The notes: generated by a model from the sequence alone, not told the origin. 64,000 nt of DNA from JBQTHD01 sp052390275 (GCA_052390275.1 JBQTHD010000002.1:86796-150795), one strand, 5' to 3'. Numbered from the stretch's first letter, positions 52,464 to 62,152 are shown. Numbers and translations are program-made.

Positions 52464-55400
52464 ATGGCCCGACTCGAGGACCTGACAAGGGGAGCCCTGG
52501 TGAGCGGCCTGCTGGCCGAGGGTGCGGTCAAGGTCGTCGACGTCGACTGGCACGGATCGAGTGCCCTCACCCTCACCTTCACCGAGGAGTCCAACGGCCG
52601 GCCCGGGCAGGAGCTTCTCTACCGAGACGACGAGGCTCGGTTGGCGGTCGCGCAGACGGGCCGGGCCTGGTCGATGGACGCCGACGGCAGCTTGTTCCGC
52701 CTGGTCTCGGAGGCCAGGCGCATATCGCTGGCCCACCTGTTCGATCCCTTCCTGGCCGTCCAGACGTCGAACCTCGATCCGCTTCCGCACCAGATCGACG
52801 CCGTCTACAACAAGATGCTGCCCCGTCAGCCCCTGCGCTACCTGCTGGCCGACGACCCCGGCTCGGGCAAGACCATCATGGCCGGCCTGTTCGCCAAGGA
52901 GCTGATGATCCGGGGCGACGTCGAGCGGTGCCTGGTGATCGCTCCCGGAAGCCTGGTCGACCAGTGGCAGGACGAGTTGTGGACCAAGTTCGCCCTCGAC
53001 TTCGAGATCCTCACCAAGCCCATGGTCGAGGCGGCCCGCAGTGGCAACCCCTTCGCTGAGAAGCCGCTGCTGATCGCCCGGCTGGATCATCTGTCCCGCA
53101 ACGAGGACGTGGCGGCCAAGCTGGCAGCCAGCGACTGGGACCTGGTCGTCATCGACGAGGCCCACAAGATGTCGGCCCACTACGCGGGTGGCGAAGTCAG
53201 GCAGACCAAGCGCTACCGGCTCGGGCAGCTGGCCGGCTCGGTCACCCGCCATCTTCTGCTGATGACGGCCACGCCGCACGCCGGCATCGCCGAGGACTTC
53301 CAGCTCTTCCTGGCCCTGCTCGACGCCGACCGCTTCGAGGGAAAACCCCGCCACAGCGTTGCCGCCATGGACACCTCCGACCTCATGCGCCGCTTGGTGA
53401 AGGAGAAGCTGCTCACCTTCAAGGGCACGCCCCTGTTCCCGGAGCGCCGGTCCTACACGGCCATATATCCCCTGTCGGACCCCGAGCGACTGCTCTATCA
53501 GAAGGTCACCGAGTACGTGACCGACGAGATGAACCGGGCCGATCGGCTCAAGGCCGAAGGCGAGGGGCGGCGCGCAACCGTGGTGGGATTCGCCCTGACC
53601 ACCCTGCAGCGCCGGCTGGCCTCCTCGCCCGAGGCCATCTACCAGTCGCTCGTCCGTCGTCAACGCCGGCTGACGTCCCGGGTGGCCGAGGAGCGAGCCC
53701 GCCAGCGTGGTGAACCGGTGGTCGCCGGGCTGAGCTCCCTGGCCGGGCCGACGGACTTCCGAGGCTGGGATGACGACCTCGACCCTGACGACCTTCCCGA
53801 AGCGGAGCTGGAGGAGCTGGAGGAGGAGCTGGTCGACCAGGCGTCGGCGGCTCGTACCATCGCCGAGCTCGAGCACGAGGCAGCCACCCTGGCCGCGCTG
53901 TCGGAGTTGGCCCGCCAGGTACGCAACTCGGCCACCGACCGGAAATGGGAGGAGCTGGCCAGCCTCCTCCAGCACACGCCCGAGATGTTCGACAGCTCCG
54001 GGCACCGGCGCAAGCTGATCATCTTCAGCGAACACCGCGACACCCTCAACTACCTGTTGGACCGGCTGCGGACGCTGCTGGGCCGGGCCGAGTCGGTGGG
54101 CTGCATCCACGGCGGCATGGCCCGCCAGGACCGGCGCAGGGTCCAGGAGGCGTTCGTGCAGGACGTCGACGTCGTCGTGCTGGTGGCCACCGACGCCGCC
54201 GGCGAGGGGATCAACCTTCAGCGGGCCCACCTGATGGTCAACTACGACCTGCCCTGGAACCCCAACCGCATCGAGCAACGCTTCGGTCGGGTGCACCGCA
54301 TCGGCCAGACCGAGGTCTGCCACCTCTGGAACCTGGTGGCCGACGACACCAGGGAGGGGGCGGTGTTCGCCCGCCTGTTCGACAAGCTCGACGAGCAGCG
54401 CAAGGCCCTGGGCGATCAGGTCTTCGACGTCCTGGGCGAGAGCTTCCGGGGCCAGAGCCTGCGGGATCTGCTGATCCAGGCGGTGCGCTACGGGGAGGAG
54501 GCCCTCACCAAGGCTCGCCTGAAGGCCGTCGTCGACGCCACCGTGGGCGACGCTCTCGGGAATGTGCTGGCCGCCCGGGCCCTGGTGAGCGACCTCATGA
54601 CCGGCGCCGACGTGGATCGCATCCGAGAGGAGATGGACCGGGCCGAGGCCCGCAAGCTCCAGCCCCAGTTCATCCGGGCCTTCTTCCTGGAGGCCTTCGC
54701 CCTGCTGGGCGGAGCGGTGCGCGAGCGGGAGTCGGGCCGCTTCGAGATCAGCCACGTACCCGCCGAGCTTCGGCGCGACGACCGCCCGAGTCGTCCTTCA
54801 TCGGGCGCTCCTCTCCTGCGTCGCTACGAACGGGTCACCTTCGACAAGCACCTCATCGCCGTCCCCGGCCGGCCCGTTGCTGCCTACCTCACCCCCGGCC
54901 ACCCCCTGCTCGAGGCCACCATCGATCTGATCGTCGAGCGCTACGACCCCTTGCTTCGACGGGGCGCGGTGCTCATCGACGACCACGATGGCGGCGAGGT
55001 TCCCCGGGCTCTCGTCTACCTCCAGCACGCCGTCGTCGACGGCCGCCTCGACGCCGCCGGCAACCGCCGTGTCGTCTCCAAGCGCTTCGAGTTCGTCGAC
55101 GTCGACCCCGAGGCCCGAGCGGCCAACGCCGGGTGGGCCCCCTACCTCGATTGCCGGCCGGCCACGCCGGCCGAGTTGGCTGTGCTGGAACCGGTGGTGC
55201 AGGCCGGCTGGGTCCGAACCGATCTGGAGACGGCAGCCCTCGATCAGGGCGTCGAGTTGGCCCGGGCCCACCTGGATGAGGTCCGGCGCCGGGTCGTCGA
55301 TCGGGTGGAGCGAACCCGCGCCGCGGTGATGGAGCGGCTGACCTCGGAGATCACCTATTGGGACCAGCAAGCCCACCAACTCAAAGACCGCGAGCTGGCC

Positions 55401-56030
55401 GGCAAGCTGCCCCGCAGTGGCATGAACTCGGCCCGGGCCCGCCGGCGGGCCGACGAGCTCGAAGCCCGGCTCGCGCGCCGGCTGGGCGCACTCGAGGCCG
55501 AAGCCAGGCTGGCTCCCCTACCTCCGGTGGTCGTGGGCGGCGCCTTGGTGGTGCCCGCCGGCCTGCTCGTCGCGTTACAGGACTTCCCGTCAACTGAGAT
55601 TGCCGACGATGTTCCTGAGAGCGCTTCCGTCCAGCCCTCCCCCGCCGAGCGGGCCGCCACCGAGCGGGCGGCCGTCGACGCCGTGATGAAGGCCGAGGTG
55701 GCCCTGGGCCGGCGCCCAGTGGAGATGCCGCCCAACAACAAGGGCTATGACATCGAGTCCAAGGCGGCCGACGGAACTCTTTGGTTCATCGAGGTCAAGG
55801 GCCGCCTGGCCGGCGCCGAGACCTTCAGCGTTACCCGCAGCGAGATCGGTGTGGGTCGCAACCAGCCCGACCAGCACCTCCTGGCTCTGGTGGAGGTGGC
55901 CGCCGCAAACGAGCCCAGGGTGCGCTACGTGGCCCGGGCCTTCGAGGAAGTCGGCGACCTGCCCTTCAAGACCATCTCGGTCAACCTGGGCTGGAAGCCC
56001 TACTTCGATCGCGGGGCGGCTCCGTGCTGA
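52464..56030 (+). CDS. SNF2-type helicase with DUF3883-like C terminus, defence-associated
   Basis: About 1188 residues. SNF2 motifs: LLADDPGSGKTIMAGLF (I, with Asp in place of the usual Glu), VVIDEAHKMS (II), LLMTATPHAG (III), LVATDAAGEGINLQ (V) and RFGRVHRIGQTEVC (VI). The last 120 residues, with GYDIESKAADGTLWFIEVKG, are a DUF3883-like fold related to restriction nucleases: E-V-K with an upstream Asp looks like a PD-(D/E)xK site. GAGGAG precedes ATG 52464. It is the first gene of the operon. Similar helicases pair with DUF1156 methylases in Hma-type defence systems. Confidence 0.9.
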   Translation: MARLEDLTRGALVSGLLAEGAVKVVDVDWHGSSALTLTFTEESNGRPGQELLYRDDEARLAVAQTGRAWSMDADGSLFRLVSEARRISLAHLFDPFLAVQTSNLDPLPHQIDAVYNKMLPRQPLRYLLADDPGSGKTIMAGLFAKELMIRGDVERCLVIAPGSLVDQWQDELWTKFALDFEILTKPMVEAARSGNPFAEKPLLIARLDHLSRNEDVAAKLAASDWDLVVIDEAHKMSAHYAGGEVRQTKRYRLGQLAGSVTRHLLLMTATPHAGIAEDFQLFLALLDADRFEGKPRHSVAAMDTSDLMRRLVKEKLLTFKGTPLFPERRSYTAIYPLSDPERLLYQKVTEYVTDEMNRADRLKAEGEGRRATVVGFALTTLQRRLASSPEAIYQSLVRRQRRLTSRVAEERARQRGEPVVAGLSSLAGPTDFRGWDDDLDPDDLPEAELEELEEELVDQASAARTIAELEHEAATLAALSELARQVRNSATDRKWEELASLLQHTPEMFDSSGHRRKLIIFSEHRDTLNYLLDRLRTLLGRAESVGCIHGGMARQDRRRVQEAFVQDVDVVVLVATDAAGEGINLQRAHLMVNYDLPWNPNRIEQRFGRVHRIGQTEVCHLWNLVADDTREGAVFARLFDKLDEQRKALGDQVFDVLGESFRGQSLRDLLIQAVRYGEEALTKARLKAVVDATVGDALGNVLAARALVSDLMTGADVDRIREEMDRAEARKLQPQFIRAFFLEAFALLGGAVRERESGRFEISHVPAELRRDDRPSRPSSGAPLLRRYERVTFDKHLIAVPGRPVAAYLTPGHPLLEATIDLIVERYDPLLRRGAVLIDDHDGGEVPRALVYLQHAVVDGRLDAAGNRRVVSKRFEFVDVDPEARAANAGWAPYLDCRPATPAELAVLEPVVQAGWVRTDLETAALDQGVELARAHLDEVRRRVVDRVERTRAAVMERLTSEITYWDQQAHQLKDRELAGKLPRSGMNSARARRRADELEARLARRLGALEAEARLAPLPPVVVGGALVVPAGLLVALQDFPSTEIADDVPESASVQPSPAERAATERAAVDAVMKAEVALGRRPVEMPPNNKGYDIESKAADGTLWFIEVKGRLAGAETFSVTRSEIGVGRNQPDQHLLALVEVAAANEPRVRYVARAFEEVGDLPFKTISVNLGWKPYFDRGAAPC

Positions 56031-56576
56031 CCAACCTGGTGGTGCGCAACTTCAAGCAGTTCGATGAGGTGGAGATCGAGCTGGGAAACCCCGTGGTCTT
56101 CGTCGGCCCCAACGACTCCGGCAAGACATCGGCCCTGCAGGTGCTCACCCTCTGGGACCTTGGCCTACGGCGGTGGTTGGAGAAGCGAGGGGGCGGAGCA
56201 CCCGAGGAGCGGCCGGGCGTGGCCATCAACCGGAGGGACCTGACCGGCATCCCGGCACCGTCGGCGCGTCAGATCTGGCGAGATCTCCACGTTCGTGACG
56301 CCTACCGTGACCACCAGGACCGCCAGCGCACGGAGAACGTCAGGGTCGAGGTGGTGGTCGATGGTGTCAGCGACGGGTCGGCGTGGTCGTGCGGCCTGGA
56401 GTTCGACTACGCCAACGAGGATTCCTACTTCGAGCGACTCAACCTGCCCCAACCTCCTGCGCAAGACCGACTACCACCGCCTGGCCGTACACGTTGCGCC
56501 CCACCAGGTCGACCTGGAGGTAGTGACAGTGCTCGACACGATTGCCACCGTCGCCCGCAAAGCCCGGCCCGCTTGA
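56024..56576 (+). pseudogene. Broken AAA ATPase gene
   Basis: GTG 56024 overlaps the helicase stop and starts LTNLVVRNFKQFDEVEIELG followed by Walker A VFVGPNDSGKTSALQ. The N-terminal part runs normally to about 56440 (CGLEFDYANEDSYFERL). From there another frame carries a plausible C terminus (NLLRKTDYHRLAVHVAPHQV ... VARKARPA, stop 56574-56576). So an internal deletion with loss of frame seems to have fused the two ends, and the ATPase core, Walker B and signature are missing. What remains (about 185 codons) is unlikely to work. In intact systems this ATPase follows the helicase. Confidence 0.72.
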
Positions 56577-56658
56577 GGCGCCATCCCTGGGCGGGGATTC
56601 CTGGGAGCGGCCATGATGGGCAGGACCTGGATTCTTTGACACGGAAGCGGTCGGCCCT

Positions 56659-57816
56659 ATGAGGATCACCCACCTGAGCATCAAGAACTGGCGGAACTTC
56701 AAGCTGGTCGAGGTGGACGTGGCCCAACGGTTGTTCATCGTTGGGGCCAACGCCTCGGGCAAATCCAACCTTCTCGACGCTCTCCGGTTCCTGCGAGACG
56801 TGGCCAAGGTGGGCGGAGGGTTTCAGTACGCGGTGTCGACCAGGGGCGGTATGCAGCGGGTGCGTTGCCTGGCCGCCCGAAACTTCAATCACGGGCGGGT
56901 CCAACTGGCGGTTTCGGCGGGCACTGACGCCGAGCCGGACAGGTGGTCCTACAGCCTGGACTTCACCTCCGAAAGCCGAGGCCAGCACCGTCCGGTAGTC
57001 GCGGAAGAGGTGGTGCGACGGAACGGAGAGATTGTTCTGAAGCGGCCCGACAATGAGGACGGGAGCGATGGCGAGCGCTTGACCCAGACTGCGCTGGAGC
57101 AGGTGAATGCCAATCGCGAGTTTCGCGAGTTGACGGAGTTTCTCACTTCCATCCGCTATCTCCATCTGGTGCCTCAGATCCTGCGTGAGCCTGACCGCAG
57201 TGGGGATCGAACCGAGGATCCTTTTGGCGGAGATTTCCTTATGCGGGTAGCCCGTACTAGTGAAAAAACCCAAGAGCGCCATCTGCAGAAGATCAGGCAG
57301 GTTCTGAAGGTTGCGGTCCCTCATTTCAGCGAGTTGAAACTGGTAAGGGACCCCGACGGGCTTCCTCACCTTCAGGTTCGCTACGAGCACTGGCGTCAAA
57401 CCGGGGCCCGCCAGGACGAACGAGATCTCTCCGACGGCACCCTCCGACTGATCGGCTTGCTTTGGTCGCTGCTGGAGAGCGGAAAGGCCGCCGGACCGTT
57501 GCTGCTCGAAGAGCCCGAGTTGTCTCTGCACTCATCGGTGGTCCGTCAACTCCCGGGGGTACTGGCCCGGGTCCAGAGGAGGAGGGGGCCGCAGGTGTTC
57601 CTCAGTACCCACGCGCCCGAAGTTCTCGCCGACGAGGGTCTGGGCTTGGACGAGGTGCTGTTGCTGTTTCCTGGCCCGGAGGGCACCACCGCCACGCTGG
57701 CCGCCGATATCCCCGACGTCCGGAACCTCGTGGATGTGGGCCTCAATCTCGGCGAGATTCTTCAGGCCAGCACCGAACCCGAAGGCGTCGGCCAACTGTC
57801 GTTGCTGCCGGGTTGA
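56659..57816 (+). CDS. RecF/OLD-like AAA ATPase
   Basis: A 385-residue ATPase of the AAA_15/21 group. N-terminal ITHLSIKNWRNFKLVEVDV and Walker A IVGANASGKSNLLDAL; late LSDGTLRLIGLLWSLLESG is the signature and LLLEEPELSLHSSVV the Walker B; STHAPEVL holds the His switch. It is followed with a four-base overlap by a TOPRIM-like gene. AAA ATPase plus TOPRIM partner is the core of PARIS-like and OLD-like abortive defence. It is 82 bases after the broken ATPase. Confidence 0.85.
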   Translation: MRITHLSIKNWRNFKLVEVDVAQRLFIVGANASGKSNLLDALRFLRDVAKVGGGFQYAVSTRGGMQRVRCLAARNFNHGRVQLAVSAGTDAEPDRWSYSLDFTSESRGQHRPVVAEEVVRRNGEIVLKRPDNEDGSDGERLTQTALEQVNANREFRELTEFLTSIRYLHLVPQILREPDRSGDRTEDPFGGDFLMRVARTSEKTQERHLQKIRQVLKVAVPHFSELKLVRDPDGLPHLQVRYEHWRQTGARQDERDLSDGTLRLIGLLWSLLESGKAAGPLLLEEPELSLHSSVVRQLPGVLARVQRRRGPQVFLSTHAPEVLADEGLGLDEVLLLFPGPEGTTATLAADIPDVRNLVDVGLNLGEILQASTEPEGVGQLSLLPG

Positions 57817-58421
57817 ACGAGGTGGCCTACGCCGTGGAGGGGCCGAGCGACGAACCCGTGGCGGAACGGCTCATCACTCTTTACGGCCGCATTCCCCGCC
57901 GGGTCACCACGGCCGGCGGGAAGGCCAAGCTGGATTCTCGTGTAGCTGCGTACAACGCCAGTGCGCAACATCTGCCGTGGTTGGTCCTGCGGGATCTGGA
58001 TCGTGACGATTCCGCCGCTTGCATCCCGGATTTGCTGAGCAGCCTGGTTGGGGGTTCCACGGCACCCCGCATGGCGCTACGGGTGGCGGTCAGAGCCGCC
58101 GAATCCTGGCTCATGGCCGACCGGGCGGGCTTTGCCGCTCACTTTCGCCTGTCTAGCGGACTGGTGCCCCTCAGCCCGGACGACCTCGAGGATCCGAAGC
58201 GTTCCCTGGTCGACTTGTGCCGCCGGTCGCGCAGTGGGGCCGTCCGGGGCGGCATGGTCCCCCGGCCGGGAAGTGGCCGCCGGGTCGGCGCCGAGTACAC
58301 GGCGATGGTCCGCCAGTTTGCACTCGAGGTTTGGAGCCCCGATGTGGCCCGCAGTGCTTCGCCGAGCCTGGATCGGGCCATGGCGAAGATGGCGCAGCTG
58401 GTATCCGACGGAGCCTGGTGA
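57813..58421 (+). CDS. TOPRIM-like (DUF4276-type) partner of the AAA ATPase
   Basis: A 202-residue protein. VAYAVEGPSDEPVAERLI supplies the conserved Glu, and WLVLRDLDRDDSAACIP the Asp-x-Asp of a TOPRIM metal site. A GG..K segment (TTAGGKAKL) and RVAVRAAESWLMAD fit the DUF4276 type. TTG 57813 overlaps the ATPase stop (TTGA); GTG 57822 is an alternative. It may be the nuclease activated by the ATPase. Its stop overlaps the methylase ATG (TGATG), so it belongs to the same operon. Confidence 0.75.
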   Translation: MNEVAYAVEGPSDEPVAERLITLYGRIPRRVTTAGGKAKLDSRVAAYNASAQHLPWLVLRDLDRDDSAACIPDLLSSLVGGSTAPRMALRVAVRAAESWLMADRAGFAAHFRLSSGLVPLSPDDLEDPKRSLVDLCRRSRSGAVRGGMVPRPGSGRRVGAEYTAMVRQFALEVWSPDVARSASPSLDRAMAKMAQLVSDGAW

Positions 58422-61141
58422 TGATTCGGCGCAAGCTGATCGAGGTGGCGCTGCCGCTGGAGGCGATCAACCGGGAGGCGGCTCGGGAGAAATCGATCCG
58501 CCATGGGCACCCGTCGACGCTGCACCTGTGGTGGGCCCGCCGGCCGCTGGCCGCGTGCCGGGCGATCATCTTCGCCTCCCTGGTCGACGATCCCTCGGCC
58601 CGGCCCGAGGAGTTTCCCACCGAGGAGGCCCAGGAGGCCGAGCGCCAGCGGCTCTTTCGCATTATCGAGGATCTGGTGCGGTGGGAGAACACCACCAACG
58701 ACGCCGTGCTCGAGGCGGCCCGGGCCGAGATCATGCGCTCGTGCGACGGCAAGCCGCCGCCGGTCTACGACCCCTTCTGCGGGGGAGGCTCCATCCCGCT
58801 GGAGGCCCAGCGCCTGGGGCTGGAGGCCCACGGCAGCGACCTGAACCCGGTGGCCGTGCTCATCACCAAGGCCCTCATCGAGATCCCGCCGAAGTTTGCC
58901 GGCCGGCCGCCCGTGCATCCCGACGCCGGCCGCCTGGCCGCCGGGGCGTGGGAGGGCGCCGCCGGCCTGGCCGAGGACGTGCGTTGGTACGGGCGCTGGA
59001 TGCGCGACGAGGCCGAGCGCCGGATCGGCCACCTCTACCCGAAGGTGGCTTTGCCTCCTGAGCAGGGCGGTGGCGAGGCCACGGTGATCGCCTGGATCTG
59101 GGCCCGCACGGTGCGCTCGCCCAACCCGGCGTGGGACGGCCCCATGCCCCTGGTGCGGTCCTTCGCCCTGTCGACCAAGAAGGGCCGCGAGACCTGGGTG
59201 CAGCCCATCGTCGATCGCGAAAACCGCAGCATCGGCTTCGAGATCCGTACCGGGCCCGGCTGCCCGGAGGGCACGGTGGGCCGCAACGGGGCGGTGTGCC
59301 TGGCCACCGGTACGCCGGTGCCGCTGGCCTACGTGCGGGCCGAGGGCAAGGCCGGCCGCATGGGGGCCCAGCTCATGGCCATCGTGGCCGAGGGCCACCG
59401 CAGCCGCATCTACCTACCCCCCGACCCCGACCACGACCGCATCGCCCGCTCGGCCGTCCCGCCCGAAGACGTGCCGGACACCGACCTGCCCGAGAAGGCC
59501 CTCGGCTTCCGGGTCCAGGGCTATGGCATGACCAAGCACCGCCACCTGTTCACCGACCGCCAACTGGTGGCGCTTTGCACCTTCTCCGACCTGGTGATGG
59601 AGGCCCGAGCTCGACTCGTATCGGACGGGGCCAGAGAGGATTACGCCGATGCGGTGGCGACGTATCTGGCCTTTACGATCAGCAAGGTTGCCGATCGAGG
59701 ATCGACAATATGCACGTGGTTCACTGACCGAGACTCCACTCGGAATACGTTCGCCCGACAGGCAATCCCCATGACATGGGACTTCGCGGAAATGAACCAG
59801 TTGCTCAGAGGTACTGGTTCCTTCGCGGGTGCCAATGAGTGGACCGTCGAGAGTCTTGATGCGGCGGCGCCAGGACTTCCCGGTCGGGCGTATCAGCTGG
59901 ACGCAGGGACTCTGAGGCACGACCAGGGTGTAGTTCACGTCACGGATCCGCCCTATTACGACAACATCGGGTATGCCGACCTGTCCGACTTTTTCTATGT
60001 TTGGTTGCGCCGATCGCTGAAGGTCATACATCCCGACCTTTTCAGTACGCTTCTGGTACCAAAGGTGCAGGAGCTGGTCGCCACTCCCTACCGCTTCGCC
60101 GGAGACAGGAGAGCAGCCGAGAAGCATTTCGAGTCGGGCGTTGGCGCCGCTTTCGAGCGAATGCGCGGGTCACAAGTGCCAGGCTTCCCAATGACGGTCG
60201 TTTACGCCTTTAAGCAGGCCGAGGGATCCGACGGTGTGGGAACCGTCGCTTCGACTGGGTGGGAGACGATGCTCGAAGGCCTCCTGCGCTCAGGGCTCTC
60301 AGTGCATGGAACCTGGCCGCTGCGCAGCGAGCTGTCCAACCGGATGTTGGCCAGCGGTACCAACGCCCTGGCCTCCTCGATCGCCCTGGTTTGCCGGCCC
60401 CGCCCCGACGACGCCCCTCTCGCCACCCGCAAGGAGTTTCTCGCCGCCCTGAAGGGCGAGCTACCCCAGGCGCTGCGTCACCTGCAGCAGGGGAGCATCG
60501 CCCCGGTCGACCTGGCCCAGGCGGCCATCGGGCCGGGCATGGGGGTGTTCAGCCGCTACGCCAAGGTGGTGGAGGCCGACGGCACGGCCATGTCGGTCCG
60601 CACCGCCCTCGGCCTCATCAACTCGGTGCTGGACGAGACGCTGTCGGAGCAGGAGGGCGACTTCGACTCCGACACCCGCTGGGCCCTGGCCTGGTTCGGC
60701 GAGTCAGGCATGAATCCCGGTTCCTACGGCGTGGCCGAGACGCTGTCCAAGGCCAAGAACACGTCGATCAGCGGGCTGGTGACGGCCGGGTTCCTGGAGT
60801 CCAAGGGCGGCAAGGTCCGCCTGCTCGACCGCCGGGAGCTGTCGCCGGCGTGGGACCCGGCGGCCGACACCCGGCTCACGGTGTGGGCGGTGACCCAGCA
60901 CCTGATCGGCGCCCTCGACACCGCCGGCGAGGGGGCCGCGGCCCAGCTTCTGCGCCGAGTGGGCGGCCTGGGGGAGGCGGCCAAGGAGCTGGCCTACCGG
61001 CTCTACGTGATCTGCGAGCGCAAGAAGTGGGCCTCGGAGGCCCTGGCCTACAACGCCCTGGTGGTGGCCTGGCCCGAGATCAGCCGCCTGGCCGCCGGCG
61101 AAACGCCGGCCCCGGCCCCGCTCCAGCAAGGGATGCTGTAG
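58421..61141 (+). CDS. DUF1156 DNA (adenine/cytosine) methyltransferase, defence-associated
   Basis: A 906-residue enzyme. The N terminus RRKLIEVALPLEAINREAAR with SIRHGHPSTLHLWWARRP is the DUF1156 head. The SAM motif is DPFCGGGSIPLEAQRLG, and the catalytic motif is DPPYYDNIGY, as in N6-adenine or N4-cytosine methylases. It would mark the host DNA so the helicase/ATPase machine spares it. The last about 21 codons (with SRLAAGETPAPAPLQQG) are nearly the same as the end of the first HEPN protein 837 bases later. ATG 58421 is used, in TGATG with the previous gene. Confidence 0.92.
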   Translation: MIRRKLIEVALPLEAINREAAREKSIRHGHPSTLHLWWARRPLAACRAIIFASLVDDPSARPEEFPTEEAQEAERQRLFRIIEDLVRWENTTNDAVLEAARAEIMRSCDGKPPPVYDPFCGGGSIPLEAQRLGLEAHGSDLNPVAVLITKALIEIPPKFAGRPPVHPDAGRLAAGAWEGAAGLAEDVRWYGRWMRDEAERRIGHLYPKVALPPEQGGGEATVIAWIWARTVRSPNPAWDGPMPLVRSFALSTKKGRETWVQPIVDRENRSIGFEIRTGPGCPEGTVGRNGAVCLATGTPVPLAYVRAEGKAGRMGAQLMAIVAEGHRSRIYLPPDPDHDRIARSAVPPEDVPDTDLPEKALGFRVQGYGMTKHRHLFTDRQLVALCTFSDLVMEARARLVSDGAREDYADAVATYLAFTISKVADRGSTICTWFTDRDSTRNTFARQAIPMTWDFAEMNQLLRGTGSFAGANEWTVESLDAAAPGLPGRAYQLDAGTLRHDQGVVHVTDPPYYDNIGYADLSDFFYVWLRRSLKVIHPDLFSTLLVPKVQELVATPYRFAGDRRAAEKHFESGVGAAFERMRGSQVPGFPMTVVYAFKQAEGSDGVGTVASTGWETMLEGLLRSGLSVHGTWPLRSELSNRMLASGTNALASSIALVCRPRPDDAPLATRKEFLAALKGELPQALRHLQQGSIAPVDLAQAAIGPGMGVFSRYAKVVEADGTAMSVRTALGLINSVLDETLSEQEGDFDSDTRWALAWFGESGMNPGSYGVAETLSKAKNTSISGLVTAGFLESKGGKVRLLDRRELSPAWDPAADTRLTVWAVTQHLIGALDTAGEGAAAQLLRRVGGLGEAAKELAYRLYVICERKKWASEALAYNALVVAWPEISRLAAGETPAPAPLQQGML

Positions 61142-61314
61142 GCGTGTCCCGAACGGTGGAGGTGGTCGACGGCAAGGTCCGCTACGACGGCCGCACGCTG
61201 GCCGAGTGGGTGCCCGAGGTGGTGGCCGACATCGTGGACGCCTGCGGTCCGCTGCGGGTGATCCTGTTCGGCTCGGTGGCCCGGGGCGACGACGGCCCCG
61301 ACAGCGACATCGAC
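61077..61314. repeat. Copy A of a duplicated segment: methylase end plus start of MNT gene 1
   Basis: This stretch matches copy B at 61914-62152. It spans the last about 21 methylase codons, the stop, and the first 57 codons of the MNT gene. From the GTG to the GSD-type motif (171 bases) I count about seven mismatches to copy B. Copy B has one extra G between the stop and the GTG. Confidence 0.92.
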
Positions 61315-61512
61315 CTGCTAATTCAGTTGGAGACCATCGCACCCTCATCCAAGGTCGAGCGGATGGCGGAGATCAGGCGCACCGTTCGAGCCTCGGTGGC
61401 CATGGACATCCTGGTTACCGATGCCACCGAGCTGGCCCTTCGGGGGGATCTGCCGGGAATCCTCAGAGTGGCTCGACGAGAAGGCGAGACGGTGTATGAG
61501 CGACCGGCCTGA
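61144..61512 (+). CDS. MNT-family nucleotidyltransferase, cassette 1 (antitoxin side of MNT/HEPN)
   Basis: A 122-residue enzyme with the motif LFGSVARGDDGPDSDIDLLI (Gly-Ser, then Asp-x-Asp) and the third acidic residue in AMDILVTD. In MNT/HEPN pairs the nucleotidyltransferase adds AMP to the HEPN protein and turns it off. The first 57 residues are almost the same as those of the second MNT, and the rest differs. The GTG is three bases after the methylase stop. It overlaps its HEPN gene by 17 bases. Confidence 0.9.
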   Translation: MSRTVEVVDGKVRYDGRTLAEWVPEVVADIVDACGPLRVILFGSVARGDDGPDSDIDLLIQLETIAPSSKVERMAEIRRTVRASVAMDILVTDATELALRGDLPGILRVARREGETVYERPA

Positions 61513-61978
61513 GCGCCTGCGCCAAGAGGTCGCCCTGTGGACCGGCTGGGCCGAGGAGAATCTCCGTGAAGCACGGAGGTCGGCCGAGAACCCGGACAGC
61601 TCCCCTCGGTTCGCCTGCTTCTGGGCCCAGCAGGCCGCTGAGCTGGCTATCAAGGCGGTCCTGGTCAGCGAAGATGTCGATCCACCCAAGATGCACGACC
61701 TTGCCGATCTGGCCGCCCGATGTAAGGCCGCGGAGATCACATCTCTGGATGCCACGATGCTTAGCGACCTTTCTGCCTTCGTAGTTGCCACTCGCTACCC
61801 GGCTAACGCTCCGGACATGTCGCAGGCGACGCCCCAGATCCTCATCGCTATGGCGGCTGTCGTAGTCGATGCCGCCGGCAGGGCCATCGAGGGAATTCTG
61901 GGAGCTGATCCTAAGATCAGCCGCCTGACCGCCGGGGAAACGCCGGGCCCCGCCCCGCTCCAGCACGGGACGCTGTAG
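61496..61978 (+). CDS. HEPN-domain protein, cassette 1, with a methylase-derived tail
   Basis: A 160-residue HEPN protein of the PF05168 type. WTGWAEENLREARRSAEN, FACFWAQQAAELAIKAVLV, KMHDLADLAARC and ATRYPANAPD are family features; the catalytic Arg-x4-6-His seen in other HEPN RNases is not obvious. The last about 20 residues (SRLTAGETPGPAPLQHG) do not fit HEPN and repeat the end of the DUF1156 methylase, evidence of fusion by recombination. It overlaps its MNT by 17 bases. Confidence 0.88.
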   Translation: MSDRPERLRQEVALWTGWAEENLREARRSAENPDSSPRFACFWAQQAAELAIKAVLVSEDVDPPKMHDLADLAARCKAAEITSLDATMLSDLSAFVVATRYPANAPDMSQATPQILIAMAAVVVDAAGRAIEGILGADPKISRLTAGETPGPAPLQHGTL

Positions 61979-62152
61979 GGCGTGTCCCGAACGGTGGAGG
62001 TGGTCGACGGAAAGGTCCGCTACGACGGCCGCACGCTGGCCGAGTGGATGCCGGAGGTGGTGGCCGACATCGTGGACGCCTGCGGTCCGGTTCGGGTGAT
62101 CCTGTTCGGCTCCGTGGCCCGGGGCGACGACGGTCCCGACAGCGACATCGAC
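61914..62152. repeat. Copy B of the duplicated segment: HEPN-1 end plus start of MNT gene 2
   Basis: The counterpart of 61077-61314. Here the methylase-like tail is joined in frame to HEPN-1, and the MNT head starts the second nucleotidyltransferase. The spacing of the two copies is 837-838 bases, one whole MNT/HEPN cassette. Confidence 0.92.

Noticed and set aside
52329..54755. An 808-codon frame antisense to the helicase gene
   Set aside because: It mirrors the GC-rich third positions of a clearly coding gene and its product has no recognisable domain.
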